A stretch of DNA of 64,000 bases, taken from the NCBI GenBank assembly GCA_039090855.1, contig CM077011.1, forward strand, positions 39,327,501 through 39,391,500, in the 5' to 3' direction. A model generated the notes under the pieces. That model saw only the letters and a program-made list of their open reading frames with translations, was not told where the DNA came from and did not search any database. Numbering within the stretch: position 1 is the stretch's first letter; each line of letters starts with the position of its first letter. This document shows, piece by piece, positions 44,718 to 56,124 of the stretch. Both the position numbers and the translations under genes were made by a program. This DNA is from Macrothele yani. Its lineage: Eukaryota; Arthropoda; Arachnida; Araneae; Macrothelidae.

Positions 44718-46112
44718 AGGTTTCTCGCAATGGTGTGATGTTACGTTCCACTCACCAAGTTGTCTAGGTTTCTCGCAATGGTGCGATGTTACGTTCCACA
44801 CACCAAGTTGTCTAGGTTTCTCGCAATAGTGTGATGTTACGTTCCACACACCAAATTGTCTAGGTTTCTCGCAATGGTGCGATGTTACGTTCCACACACC
44901 AAATCGTCTAGGTTTCTCGCAATGCTGTGATGTTACGTTCCACACACCAAATCGTCTAGGTTTTTCGCAATGGTGTGATGTTACGTTCCACACACCAAAT
45001 TTTCTAGGTTTTTCGCAATGGTGTGATGTTACGTTCCGCACACCAAGTTTTCTAGGTTTCTCGCAATGGTGTGATGTTACGTTCCACACACCAAATTGTC
45101 TAGGTTTCTCGCAATGGTGTGATGTTACGTTCCACACACTAAATTGTCTAGGTTTCTCGCAATGGTGTGATGTTACGTTCCACACACCAAATTTTCTAGG
45201 TTTCTCGCAATGGTGTGATGTTATGTTCCACACTACAAATTGTCTAGTTTCTCGCAATGGTGTGATGTTACGTTCCACACACCAAATTGTCTAGGTTTCT
45301 CGCAATGGTGTGATGTTACGTTCCACACACCAAATTTTCTAGGTTTCTCGCAATGGTGTGATGTTACGTTTTACACCCCAAATTGTCTAAGTTTCTCGCA
45401 ATGGTGTGATGTTACGTTCCACACACCAAATTGTCTAGGTTTCTCGCAATGGTGTGATGTTACGTTCCACACACCAAATTGTCTAGGTTTCTCGCAATGG
45501 TGTGATGTTACGTTCCACACACTAAATTGTCTAGGTTTCTCGCAATGGTGTGATGTTTCGTTCTACACACCAAATTGTCTAGGTTTCTCGCAATGGTGTG
45601 ATGTTACGTTCCACACCCTAAATTGTCTAGTTTCTCGCAATGGTGTGATGTTACGTTTTACACCCCAAATTGTCTAAGTTTCTCGCAATGGTGTCATGCT
45701 ACGTTCCACACACCAAATTGTCTAGGTTTCTCGCAATGGTGTGATGTTACGTTCCACACACCAAATTGTCTAGGTTTCTCGCAATGGTGTGATGTTACGT
45801 TCCACACACCAAATTTTCTAGGTTTCTCGCAATGGTGTGATGTTACGTTTTACACCCCAAATTGTCTAAGTTTCTCGCAATGGTGTCATGTTACGTTCCA
45901 CACACCAAATTGTCTAGGTTTCTCGCAATGGTGTGATGTTACGTTCCGCACACCAAATTGTCTAGGTTTCTCACAATGGTGTGATGTTACGTTCCACACA
46001 CTAAATTGTCTAGGTTTCTCGCAATTGTGTGATGTTACGTTCCACACCCCAAATTGTCTAGGTTTCTCGCAGTGGTGTGATATTACGTTCCACACACTAA
46101 ATTGTTTGGAAT
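44718..46112. repeat. 48-bp tandem array (~29 copies)
   Basis: The unit is GGTTTCTCGCAATGGTGTGA TGTTACGTTCCACACACCAA ATTGTCTA. As 48 bp is 16 codons, frames stay open on both strands (plus: LGFSQWCDVTFHTPNC; minus: GVWNVTSHHCEKPRQF), giving apparent 145-219-residue proteins that I reject. Variants (TTTTACACCCC units at about 45368, 45655 and 45848) recur with long spacing, hinting at block duplications. Confidence 0.96.
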
Positions 46113-46249
46113 TTCTCAAATGTACGTTTTTCTTCGGATGACTGGTTTGACTGCAAACAGTGACACATGGTCCCAGCTGACCCGTGGGTAATGCCACCGG
46201 CCCTCTTTCGCGGGAAGAGGGAGGAAGGGGGGGGAGATGTGACATTTCC

Positions 46250-46410
46250 GCCCCATAGGGCGAACATGAGATAATGGCAGATAGCAGTGAGGGCGCATGC
46301 CAGTGTCGTATAGTGGATAGCGCACCGGATCCGAGAGTAGTGAAATCGAATCCCACCCCTGGCGTAATAAATGTTGGAGAAATTTACCTCGTCGCAGAAA
46401 GGTAAATTAT
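46250..46410 (+). mobile_element. SINE-B copy 2
   Basis: GAACATGAGATAATGGCAGA TAGCAGTGAGGGC, box A-like TAGTGGATAGCG, a decayed box B (AATCGAATCCC) and GGCGTAATAAATGTTGGAGA AATTTACCTCGTCGCAG. Confidence 0.75.
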
Positions 46411-46494
46411 TTTCCAGTATGATTTCAAATTCAACAACTTTTCCTGCTGACTGGAGGTCAAGCCAGAAAACTTTCTCTACTGGGAATGATTTTG

Positions 46495-47120
46495 AGTGCT
46501 ATTCCTCTGATTTTTCAAGATAGGGTTAAGATTTTAGGTGTTTTGTTTCATGAAAATTTAAAGTGGGATGACCATGTTGAAGTTATTTCGCGGGATTTGA
46601 GGTCTCGAATTGAAGTTTTATCTAGAGACTCCAGCCTATTGCCATTAAATATTTAAATAAATATTATTTTATTTATCCCCACCTGTCTTATTGTCTGCTT
46701 GCTTGGGTAGGAGAACTAAATGTAATATTAATAGAATTTCTTCTTTACAAAAAAAAAAAAAAAAAAAAAAAATCGTTCATTTGTTGAATCCACTGGAAAA
46801 TATGGAAATCCTGTTCAGTCGTTTTAAATTATTTATCTTTGAGAGATTATACATTTATCAACTGATGTTATTAATGTTTATGCCAACAAACATCTCAATT
46901 TAATAAATTTATGTTATCCTGCACATAGTTATCAAACTCGTGATTCTGATAACTTTTTAATCCCTAGGGCTCGTATTAATGCGCTGTATTTCAATTTCAA
47001 TACCTATTTCTTCCGGCTCTGGAACCGGTTGCCGATTCATATAAAATCACTTACGAGTTTTGTATTTTTTTTTTTCACCAGCCTTACTGGGACGAAACAC
47101 GCATTCTACCCCCCCTAACT
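46495..47120 (+). pseudogene. LINE reverse transcriptase C-terminal remnant
   Basis: Plus-strand pieces: RVKILGVLFHENLKWDDHVE (LGVxxDxxLxWxxHV motif), a passage reading YFIYPHLSYCLLAWVGE (YPHLxYCxxxW motif) and, after a 24-A run at 46749-46772, YPAHSYQTRDSDNFLIPRAR, then FFRLWNRLPIHIKSLTSF (the HxYxTRxxxxLxxPxxRT and WNxLPxxI motifs). These motifs follow the catalytic core in many LINE clades (CR1, Jockey and others). The core RT and endonuclease are absent: a 5'-truncated copy. Frame changes occur at the poly-A run and elsewhere. Confidence 0.75.
46749..46772. repeat. Poly-A run (24 nt) within the LINE remnant
   Basis: Uninterrupted A stretch in the middle of LINE homology; replication slippage is the simplest explanation. 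Confidence 0.95.
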
Positions 47121-47840
47121 TCGAAGCCTAATACTCTGTTTGCTGAAAGCTTAATTATTTACGAATTTGGGTCTGCGTGCTGCAATGATGATTACCCTAC
47201 TATTATTCCTAGTGCATGGAAACTATCATTGACAGCCAGGAACAACTCCATTCTGAAGTTGAACATTTGTAAATGACATCAATTAAGCCTTTTTCCTCTC
47301 GGTTCATCTGCGCATACAAACTACGCCACCTAATCACGTGACTATTTTTTTGATGTATTTATATCATTGTTCCTTCATGTATTGTGTGATTGTATTACAT
47401 CTGAGGATGGGACCTATGCAGTCCCGAAAGGTCTTATGTTTTTTAACTGTGATGTTTTAATTGTACTTAGTAAAGTCTTTTAATTTATCATCAGCTTTTA
47501 ACTACATTTTTTATCGTGCAAAAACAGTTTCGAGAACTTCAATTCTTTGTCTTGCTCAGCACGAATGCTTTTTGATCTCTTATTTGTATCGTTTAAAAAA
47601 GCACTAAAGGAATATTACGTTAAAAATATTTAAATTTGATTAATTTTAGTTTTATCATATATCAAATGTGTGTATATAGGTTGAAACATATGTAATTACT
47701 TGACTTTGTTCTGATTTTAGAGTCCAGGGGCTACTCAGGCAAACTTTAGCCTTTTTCCTTGGTTCCCTGCGATGCTACTATAGAATTAGCTGCGTGTAGC
47801 ATGGCAAATAAATATATAAATAAATAAATAAATAAATAAA
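47121..47840 (+). other. Probable LINE 3' region ending in (AAAT)n
   Basis: Non-coding sequence with ATCTGAGGATGGGACCTATG and later a tail of AAATA repeats at about 47805-47840. LINEs with such RT motifs often end in short tandem repeats, so this may be the 3' UTR and tail of the preceding LINE. The distance of about 0.7 kb leaves doubt. Confidence 0.45.
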
Positions 47841-49154
47841 CTTCATCAAACCGAGTACTGAGAAGTTTGTAAGAATCCTTTACTTTTGGAATATATGAAA
47901 CAGCACGACTTTTAATAAACTCGGCAAAGAATTCATGACTTTCTCGAGTGAAGCAAAATCGATTCGGTGATGCGATGATTTCTCGTTTTAACGAACTCGC
48001 TTTCCGCTGTGTAATTACAAATATGTTGGCTTAATGAATATCTCAAAATTCATGACAACCATTGATAAAGTATGAGATACTTCCAAAAGGAAATAGTATC
48101 TACGGTCACTGTTTACCTGATGTCGCGTTGTTTGCCTTTCGGAAACAATCCGAGGGATGAGACAAAGCCTGAACGTTTTGCCGATCAATTCGGACTCACT
48201 GTTGCTTTACTTAACTGTATAATTTTAAATTTCGCCTTTTCGTATCGTCTTGAAGCTGCCACGAACAGATAGTTAGACTTTGATGTTAGTAAGACAGATT
48301 GAAGCTAATGTGGGACCTACAGGAAGCAAATATTTAAAATTTTTCAGCTCAAGGCAAAGTTTCGCATGACATGCACGTCACGTTTTGTAAAGCTTAAAAA
48401 TACACAAGTAAATTGCATGATTTCGGTATGGATTTTGTTGCTTTCACTTTATCTGATTACAGGCCACTGCAGTTTTATCTAATTTTAAGGCCATTGCATT
48501 AAATTCTTATTCGCTACCACCTGCTGTACCCCTCATACCATATCTCTGCATTGACATTGAAATGTTTACACGGTTACTCCCTAATAGTTTTCCTCGAAAA
48601 TTCCATTGTTCTGCAACGAGCTGTTTTGCGGTTTGTCGGGTAGAAACGATTCCAAAAGAAATTTTAGTTAAATAATTATGCAGTCCAACCCACATGCATC
48701 GAGCTTGCATAGTACAAAATTCCGCAGAGACCGAAGTTTCGATTAATCCCTTGAACTCCGTAATAATTCTTCCTTATTATTTTATCCCCAAATTGCGAAC
48801 TATAATGTTCGTTTAAGTATAGCTGGCCTGAACGCTACGCAGATCAGTCTCACAAACTTCACCTACAGTGAAACAGAAATCATTCAAGAAACTTCAGAAA
48901 AGGTTACTTACTATTCGTCTTTATTGTACCACTAATCCTTTGGCAGTTCGACAAGGTATAACCAAACGAACGTGAGTTAATAATAACACTTGGTTAAGAG
49001 AACAACACCAACATTAAAGTAGAACTCGCAGCCTCCAAATAACACAAACTTCAATTTAACAAACTTCTCTTCCACATTTAGTATGATAACTTCCACCGTC
49101 TCCACATACTGCTGCTTCTCAAACATTGCATATCGTTCTTTTATCATCTGACAC
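47841..49154. other. No gene seen
   Basis: AT-rich; the short frames (66 residues at 48072, 67 on the minus strand at 48710) show no recognisable motif. Confidence 0.5.
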
Positions 49155-49745
49155 ATCCACTCGTCATCAAAGACGTCGCCAAGGATGTGCGAGGGTGGGC
49201 TCTAGCCCACCCTGAAAATTGCTTTACCCACCCAGTTCAAAATGTGCCAGTTCAAATGTGAAAATTGTTTGGCCCACCCAGATCAAAATGTGCCATATTT
49301 CAAATTTTTTAAACTTTAAAATATAATCTGGAATTCGTCAAGGAATAATGTTTCCGGAGTTTTTCGTCGTGCAGCCGTACGTATTTCTCCCTAGAAAATG
49401 CTTTTTTCTTTTGTGACGTACCTGCCAGCAGGACGCACACGACATAAAGGCACATAGCAATCAGAATAAACGTCTGCGTAGCTCAGTTGGTAGAGCGACT
49501 TGTTCCGGAATAAGCGGACTCGGGTTCGAATCCCGGCGTGGGCCAAAAATGACGGAGGAATTTAGATCGTTTTACTTTCTTTGTAGAAATGTTATCAACA
49601 TAGCATCCGCAGGGCCATGAAAATTCAGTTGTTCTCCACTCGTCCAAATTCTGAATTTAAGCCGTTTCGTCAAGTTAGTGTGATTCGGCGCGAATGAAGA
49701 GGATGAATAGGAATTCACTGAGGTCGTTAGTAATTGCTCTGCTAA
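49155..49745 (+). repeat. Dispersed hAT-end-like repeat, copy 2
   Basis: Parallels 34215-34600: GACGTCGCCAAGGATGTGCG, the inverted pair AGGGTGGGCT-CT-AGCCCACCCT, CACCCAGTTCAAAATGTGCC, AAATATAATCTGGAATTCGT and GGCGCGAATGAAGAGGATGA. A SINE-B has inserted near 49425-49590. Confidence 0.65.
49425..49590 (+). mobile_element. SINE-B copy 3 with well-kept tRNA-like head
   Basis: GCGTAGCTCAGTTGGTAGAG (box A TAGCTCAGTTGG) and GGGTTCGAATCCCGG (box B) lie about 30 nt apart like a tRNA. The acceptor and anticodon stems pair poorly, and a SINE-B leader and tail (AAAATGACGGAGGAATTTAG) surround it. It is therefore a SINE, not a tRNA gene. Confidence 0.75.
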
Positions 49746-49849
49746 TAAAAGGACTAAACATATATGTAAAAATCCGTTTATTGGCGTAGAAAAAAGGAGA
49801 GAGAACAACAATTCTGCTAACTTTCATCACCTACAAGTGGCTTCATCAG

Positions 49850-50020
49850 CGGTCCCGGACAAGTCGTCCAATGCCGATTCGTCCAAAGGGACAATTGGTC
49901 CAATGCCGATTCGTCCAAAGGGACAATTGGTCCAATGCCGTTTGGTCCAATGGACTATTCATTCAGTGTACGATTAGTTCAATGCCGATTCGTCCAATGG
50001 TATCATCCTACCAACGGTAA
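49850..50020 (+). repeat. FB2 left terminal module
   Basis: Repeats of TGCCGATTCGTCCAAAGGGA CAATTGGTCCAA and variants; inverted counterpart of 51478-51731. Confidence 0.9.
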
Positions 50021-50089
50021 ACTTTTTTTATTTTCCAGAAAGGAATAATAATTTAAATTATTCTCCTCTTTATATCCTTTTGAAAGCTA

Positions 50090-50700
50090 ATTTCCGTATA
50101 TTTGATAATTGTAAACATTTTACATAAACCTGGTAAAAGGCGGTCAATGGAGCATATCGCAGCTGTTTACAAAGCACCTAGTCCCCAGGCCTTTTTAGAA
50201 TATATACACTTACAACCTAGATATTTGGTATTTGAAAACATTTAAAAAACCTGAAAACAAAGACACTCAACGGATCATTTCTCAACTCTTTACAAGGCAC
50301 CTCAGCCGCGGCTCTTTTTAGAAGATTTTATGTTATCACCTAGATATTTGGCATTTGTAAAAATTTTATAAAACTTAATAAAAGGCACTCAACGAATCAT
50401 TTCCCAGCTCTCTACAAGGCACCTAGACAGTGGGACGTTATAGATTTTAAGTTACAACCCAGATATTTGGCATTTGTAAATATGTTATAAAACCTAATAA
50501 AAGGCACTCATCGTATCATTTCTCAGGTCTTTACAAGGCACCTAGGCATCGGGCCTCTTTAGAAGATTTTAAGTTACAACCTAGATTTTTGATATTTGTA
50601 AATATGTTATAAAACCTAATAAAAGGCACTCATCGTATCATTTCTCAGGTCTTTACAAGGCACCTAGGCCCCGTGCCTTTTAACACTTTTATTCTACCGA
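50090..50700 (+). repeat. FB2 inner ~121-bp repeats (5 copies)
   Basis: CAAGGCACCTAG anchors near 50171, 50293, 50415, 50534 and 50656 give about 121-bp spacing. Units include AGATATTTGGCATTTGTAAA and TAAAAGGCACTCAACGAATC. Confidence 0.93.
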
Positions 50701-50734
50701 TGTCTTATTCTGACGTTTATATATTAAGTAAAGT

Positions 50735-50985
50735 TAAAAATACTAGCACAACATAATTAAGTTGACTTGATAAGTAAACGTTATAACTATGATATCGGCT
50801 GAATAAAAACTGTCAAAAAGGCCTGCGCCTAGGGCCTATGAATTTATATTTCGTGCTTGAGTAAAAGCTCAATGTTATTAACTTGATTTGATATGTAAAC
50901 ATTATGAATATGACATCGGTAGAGTAAAAAGTGTTAAAAAGGCCTAGGCCTAGGGCCTATGAATTAATATTTGATGCAAAAGAGA
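50735..50985 (-). repeat. FB2 inner repeats related to FB1 arm units (2 copies)
   Basis: Two units with ATTAACTTGATTTGATATGT AAACATTATGAATATGACAT and TAAAAAGGCCTAGGCCTAGG GCCTATGAATTAATATTT match the FB1 right-arm unit (TTAACTTGACATTTTATGTA, CTAAAAAGGCCTAAGCCGAG, CTAGGGCCCTAAAATTGATT) element for element. Confidence 0.8.
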
Positions 50986-51123
50986 AGCATGAAAGCTGAT
51001 TGAAAGGCTCTTACATCAGTAACTTCATACGGTAGCAAGGACAGCATAACAAGAACACGCGATTCCGAAAAAAAAATCTGTAACCACAATAGTACGCATA
51101 AAACGTAACATTATTTTACTTAC

Positions 51124-51342
51124 ATTTTTTTTTATTATTATTGGAAGTTTAAAGACCACCGTAAGCAACTCAATGGGCTATGAGCAGTCGCCCGTCCCTA
51201 ATTGAGGATCCCAGGTTACAGAGAAGGCAGAAAGCTAGTGCCGTAAGACAAACACAACATCCATGCTTCACGAGAATTCGAACCAGAACCCATCTCGGAC
51301 AAATGATCAGAAGCCACAGCTTAGACCACTGCCCCACCGGAG
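51124..51342 (-). mobile_element. SINE-A copy 5, inside FB2
   Basis: T-rich tail, GGAAGTTTAAAGACCACCGT, AAGCAACTCAATGGGCTATG, CCCGTCCCTAATTGAGGATC, reverse box B (GAATTCGAACC) and the head ending GACCACTGCCCCACCGG. Confidence 0.88.
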
Positions 51343-51477
51343 AGGTTTTCATTCTTTTTTTTTTTTTTTTTGGACTACCGGTACTTTTTGAACTACCGGT
51401 ACTTTCGTATAACATCGGAGGAGATAGAATCAGAACAGACAAGATTTGTATAGCACGAGTAGCACTTCGGACAGATC

Positions 51478-51731
51478 GGACGGAATTGGACTAATCGTAC
51501 CATTGGATCAATCAGTAATGGAGCAATCGTCCCATTGGACGAATCGGCATTGGACCAATCGTACCATTGGACGATCGTACCTTCGGACGAATCGACATTG
51601 GATCAATCGTACCATTGGACGATCGTACCTTTGGACAAATTGTCCATTGGACGAATTGTACCTTTGGACGAATCGGCATTGGACGAATGGACATTCGATC
51701 AATGGTCGTTGGACGAATCGTACCAGACCCC
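51478..51731 (-). repeat. FB2 right terminal module
   Basis: Repeats of CGTACCATTGGACGATCGTA and CGAATCGGCATTGGACCAAT; short open frames on both strands come from the repeat, not from a gene. Confidence 0.92.
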
Positions 51732-51739
51732 TTCATCAG

Positions 51740-52715
51740 GCAGCTGTTAAGTAAACAATAAACGGAAATGTAAAATGTGCAAGTTAATCATACTAACTCG
51801 AACATTTCCCCTCACCCCTAATCCACGAAAACATTTGCTTTAAGATCTTTCTCCTATGCATGAAATTTTCTTTTAATCATGGCGTTTTACTGGTGCTGGT
51901 GGCAGTGTGTCATGTTTATCATTCGGGTGTATCATTCTTTAGGTTTTACTAATTTTATTAAAACATGGATGGACTGAACATTAGCAAAAACTTACTGCTA
52001 ACTTTAGACTCTTTTGTATTCCAAAAAAGTACCAAAACTTCAACAGTTCCAAAATTAATGAATATGTGTCCCGGAGGAGGGGGTGAACTGGGAATACCTT
52101 CGCAGCCTGTAGAAAAAAGGAAAACAAACTCTTTCTTTCAGTGTTTTGTAAATAAACTTGCTATCAAACTCGCCCTAGTAAAAATGATGATACACACCCA
52201 CACGTCGGCCATCTTGATTTCGAAGTCTAACAACATCCCTGCGTGTCATGCGTTCTGACCTCAAGGTGTTGCCAACCATACTCTTTGCGAGAGAGAAGAT
52301 ATCAGGTTACGCTTGGAAAACGTTAAGAAGAATGGACTCAAATTTATATATAGAGAGAAACTAAGAAAGTGAAGTGAAATTAGAGAATACGTCACAGAAC
52401 AATAATTTTCGGAAGAGCTGTATATATCGAACTTTCCTGAGGTTATTAGTAAACGAAATAAGTGGCATTCACACCCAGTTTGTTCACAGGAAAAGAAAGA
52501 CATACCAGTTGTTTACCGCAGAATGCTTCCCTTTACAGATACGTCAGTTAGCATGAAGATAAGAACGTTTCAGTTGCTTTTTACTAAAACAAGCTCCTTC
52601 TCCTTCACCACGGGCTATCTATCCCAGGTGTATATTTAAATAGACTGAAATGTCAGAAAAACTGGGATACCCCTCTAATACCACTTTGGTCTTCCTTGTA
52701 ATCGGAAAACGGTAG
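51740..52715. other. No gene seen
   Basis: No recognisable coding sequence. The 97-residue plus frame at 51965 has no family resemblance I can name. Confidence 0.45.
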
Positions 52716-52719
52716 CAAC

Positions 52720-54552
52720 GCGACGGGCCATGGAATGTACGAGCTCTCTGTAGTACTGTGGAGACAGTACACACTAGAGCTGAGTTCGGGCTCAATTTTC
52801 GGGCCATGGACTCCACGAGTTCTTTGTAGAGCTGTTGAGATAGAACACACTAGAGCTGAGTTCGGACTCAATTTTCGGGCCATGGACTCCACGAGTTCTT
52901 TGTAGAGCTGTTGAGATAGAACACACTAGAGCTTAGTTTGGGCTCAATTTTTGGGCCATGGACTCCACGAGTTCTCTGTAGTAATGTGGAGACAGTACAC
53001 ACTAGAGCTGAGTTCGGGCTCAATTTTCGGGCCATGGACTCCACGAGTTCTTTGTAGAGCTGTTGAGACAGCGCACACTAGAGCTGAATTTGGGCTCAAT
53101 TTTCGGGCCATGAACTCCACGAGCTCTCTGTAGAGCTGTTGAGACACCACACACAAGAGCTGAGTTCGGGCTCAATTTTCGGGCCATGGACTACACGAGT
53201 TCTCTGTAGTAATGTGGAGACAGTACACACTAAAACTGAGTTCGGGCTCAATTTTCGGGGCATGGATTCCACGAGTTCTCTGTAGAGCTTTTGAGACAGC
53301 GCACACTAGAGCTGAATTTGGGCTCAATTTTCGGGCCATGAACTCCACGAGCTCTCTGTAGAGCTGTTGAGACACCACACACTAGAGCTGGGTTCGGGCT
53401 CAATTTTCGGGTCATGAATTCCACGAGCTCTCTGTAGAGCTGTCAAGACACCACACACCAGAGCTCAGTTCGGGCTCAATTTTCGGGCTATGGACTCCAC
53501 GAGCTCTCTGTAGAGCTGTTGAGACACCACACACTAGAGCTGAGTTCGGGCTCCATTTTCGGGTCATGAATTCCACGAGCTCTCTGTAGAGCTGTTGAGA
53601 CACCACACATCAGAGCTGAGTTCGGGCTCAATTTTCGGGCCATGGACTCCACGAGCTCTCTGTAGAGCTGTTGAGACACCACATACTAGAGCTGAGTTCG
53701 GACTCGATTTTCAGGCCATGGACTCCACGAGTTCTTTGTAGAACTGTTGAGATAGAACACACTAGAGCTGAGTTCGTGCTCAATTTTCGGGCCATGGACT
53801 CCACGATTTCTCTTATAGTACGGTGGAGACAATACACACTAGAGCTTAGTTCGGGCTCAATTTTCGGGCCATGGATTCCACGAGTTCTCTATAGAGCTGT
53901 TGAGACAGCGCACACTAGAGCTGAGTTTGGGCTCAATTTTCGGGTCATGAACTCCACGAGCTCTCTGTAGAGCTGTTGAGACACCACACACTAGAGCTGA
54001 GTTCGGGCTCAATTTTCGGGTCATGGACTCCACGAGTTCTCTGTAGTAATGTGGAGACAGTACACACTAGAGCTGAGTTCGGGCTCAATTTTCTGGTCAT
54101 GTATTCCGCGAGTTCTCTGTAGAGCTGTTGAAACAGCGCATACTAGAGCTAAGTATGGGCTCAATTTTCGGGCCATGAACTCTACGAGCTCTCTGTAGAG
54201 CTGTTGAGATACCACACACTAGAGCTGAGTTCGGGCTGAATTTTCGGGCCATGGATTCCACGAGTTCTCTATAGAGCTGTTGAGACAGCGCACACTAGAG
54301 CTGAGTTTGGGCTCAATTTTCGGGTCATGAACTCCACGAGCTCTCTGTAGAGCTGTTGAGACAACACACACTAGAGCTGAGTTTGGGCCCAATTTTCGGG
54401 CCATGGACTCCACGAATTCTTTGTAGAGCTGTTGAGACACCACACACTAGAGCTGAGTTTGGGCTCAATTTTTGGGCCATGGACTCCACGAGTTCTCTGT
54501 AGTACTGTGGAGACAGTACACACTAGAGCTGAGTTCGGGCTCAATTTTTGGA
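52720..54552. repeat. 76-bp tandem array (~24 copies)
   Basis: The unit is GAGCTGAGTTCGGGCTCAAT TTTCGGGCCATGGACTCCAC GAGTTCTCTGTAGAGCTGTT GAGACAGCGCACACTA. Subtypes differ at AGCTGTTGAGACACCACA versus TAATGTGGAGACAGTACA and alternate in blocks. Many 60-75-residue frames result, none credible. Confidence 0.96.
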
Positions 54553-55794
54553 GCCAAACCCGTCCGAGCCCATGGTGTATCAGTCAGAGCACACCCAAGC
54601 CCGAATTGTATATTGCAAGATAGATCCCTGGCCCGAACGAGCACAAAAACTGGCTAACCTGTTCAACCATTAATAAAACCAATCTCCTTTTCCACACTTC
54701 CACTCTCTCCTCATCCTGCTGTTAACCAATGTATTTCTCAAATGGGAAGGGAGAAATGAACCTCTATCCAATTTTACAGTATAACTGTACGATTTGCTCT
54801 GACCGTTCGTTTCTACCTGTAGGGCTTCGGGCGGTGATGCAACTGCATGTTGCTGAAATAATGCTGAAATTATCGCGCCCTAATGCGCTGCAATATGTAC
54901 TTCGCTAAATAGAATTAGCAGAGAGGGAATGGTATTTCTAGGTAAGGGAAAGGCACAAATTAAAATCAGGACTGAAGTTTGTTAAAAAATTCAGTTAAAC
55001 TCATAAAATATAAATAGGAAAGTTGAGACGATCGAATTGCAACAGTAATTATTACCTTACTTCAAAGAGAAAGTGAAAATTTCCTTTCAATTATTCATCA
55101 AAACAAAAACTTCGATCAATTCATGAAACATCAACTGTTGTAATGATCTAATTAGATATTCATTAAAAATCAATAGTTGAATTGTTCTTCGACACCCTAT
55201 TTTGGAATTTCTGAAGAATGATCTTCTTCTTGAAAACTAAATTTCTTCAGTATGGTAGATTGCCGTAAATGATAGATGCCATAGAAGCACGCTTTCGAGG
55301 TACTCATTCCCTCTTCCTATTCTAAAAGTGATGACCTGTTGATTTTAGCGAAAAGGGTGACTTGCCTCTGAGGCTGATTATTTGATTTCGTTACTAGATT
55401 AAGACATCAGGAGAGACAACATAAAAAGACACGTAGCATCGCTATCATCGTCAGTCAATATCAAATCTGCAGGTTTAGATGCGAAATGTGAAAAGTTGAA
55501 AAAATCTTAGTAATTTCTTACTTCTAAGTCTAGGTATTCAGGCTTACCTTCCTGTCAATTACTAGAATCATATAAAAGAAAAATGCTGGGGTGAAGTATT
55601 TGCTCATATTAAAAGCTGTACATATTTCAGAACTTTTTCTAGCCATTTGGATCATGTTCTTACACAGAGAATGCATGATGACCAAGTTACGTGAAAGCTT
55701 CATGCATTATTTTTACAGTCAACATCTTTGAGGAAGTAATTGCGTAGTCGTCCCTTTCGACTATTTCTCCTTTTTTCTAAATCTCCTCTCAAAG
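54553..55794. other. No gene seen
   Basis: AT-rich, about 1.2 kb, no conserved coding, tRNA or transposon ends recognised. Confidence 0.5.
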
Positions 55795-55987
55795 TTTTTT
55801 TAATTGATAGTTACACGACCACCGTGAGCAACTCAATGGGTAATAAGTGCTCACCGGGCCCTAATTTAAGGACACCGGTTCCACGAAAAGGCAGAGAGCA
55901 GTGCCGTAAGAAACACACGCCATCCATGCCACAACCGGGATTCGAGCCCTGACCCGTCACTGAAAAATTGTCAGAATCCAGCCCTTG
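55795..55987 (-). mobile_element. SINE-A copy 6
   Basis: TACACGACCACCGTGAGCAA, CTCAATGGGTAATAAGTGCT and reverse box B GGGATTCGAGCCC; head incomplete. First of a head-to-tail group of six SINE-A pieces. Confidence 0.82.
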
Positions 55988-56118
55988 GGAGTTTAGCAAG
56001 CACCATGGGCAACTATAAGGGTTGTAAGCAGTCTCTTGTCTCTCACTGGGGCCACTAGTTCTAGGAAAGGAAGACAGCCAGTCTGATAAGAAAAATATAC
56101 CATCCACGTCTATTCTCT
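55988..56118 (-). mobile_element. SINE-A copy 7, fragment
   Basis: GCAACTATAAGGGTTGTAAG, CACTGGGGCCACTAGTTCTA and AGAAAAATATACCATCCACG; it lacks the tRNA-like head. Confidence 0.65.
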
Positions 56119-56124
56119 TAACGC

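Larger units (their letters stand above)
49850..51731. mobile_element. FB2: second foldback element
   Basis: It is flanked by the 8-bp TSD TTCATCAG (49842-49849, 51732-51739). The left end is CGGTCCCGGACAAGTCGTCC; the inverted right end is GGGGTCTGGTACGATTCGTC, close to FB1's left end GGGTCTGGTTC. Terminal modules of ~16-bp repeats, inner ~121-bp and ~127-bp repeats, no ORF of substance. A SINE-A lies in the right half. The arms are less symmetrical than in FB1. Confidence 0.8.

Noticed and set aside
44619..46141. Open frames of 145-219 residues on both strands
   Set aside because: Products of the 48-bp (16-codon) array; both strands are open at once and no start context or homology exists.
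49473..49543. A possible tRNA gene with good A and B boxes
   Set aside because: The acceptor and anticodon stems do not pair properly and the segment is embedded in SINE-B leader and tail sequence.
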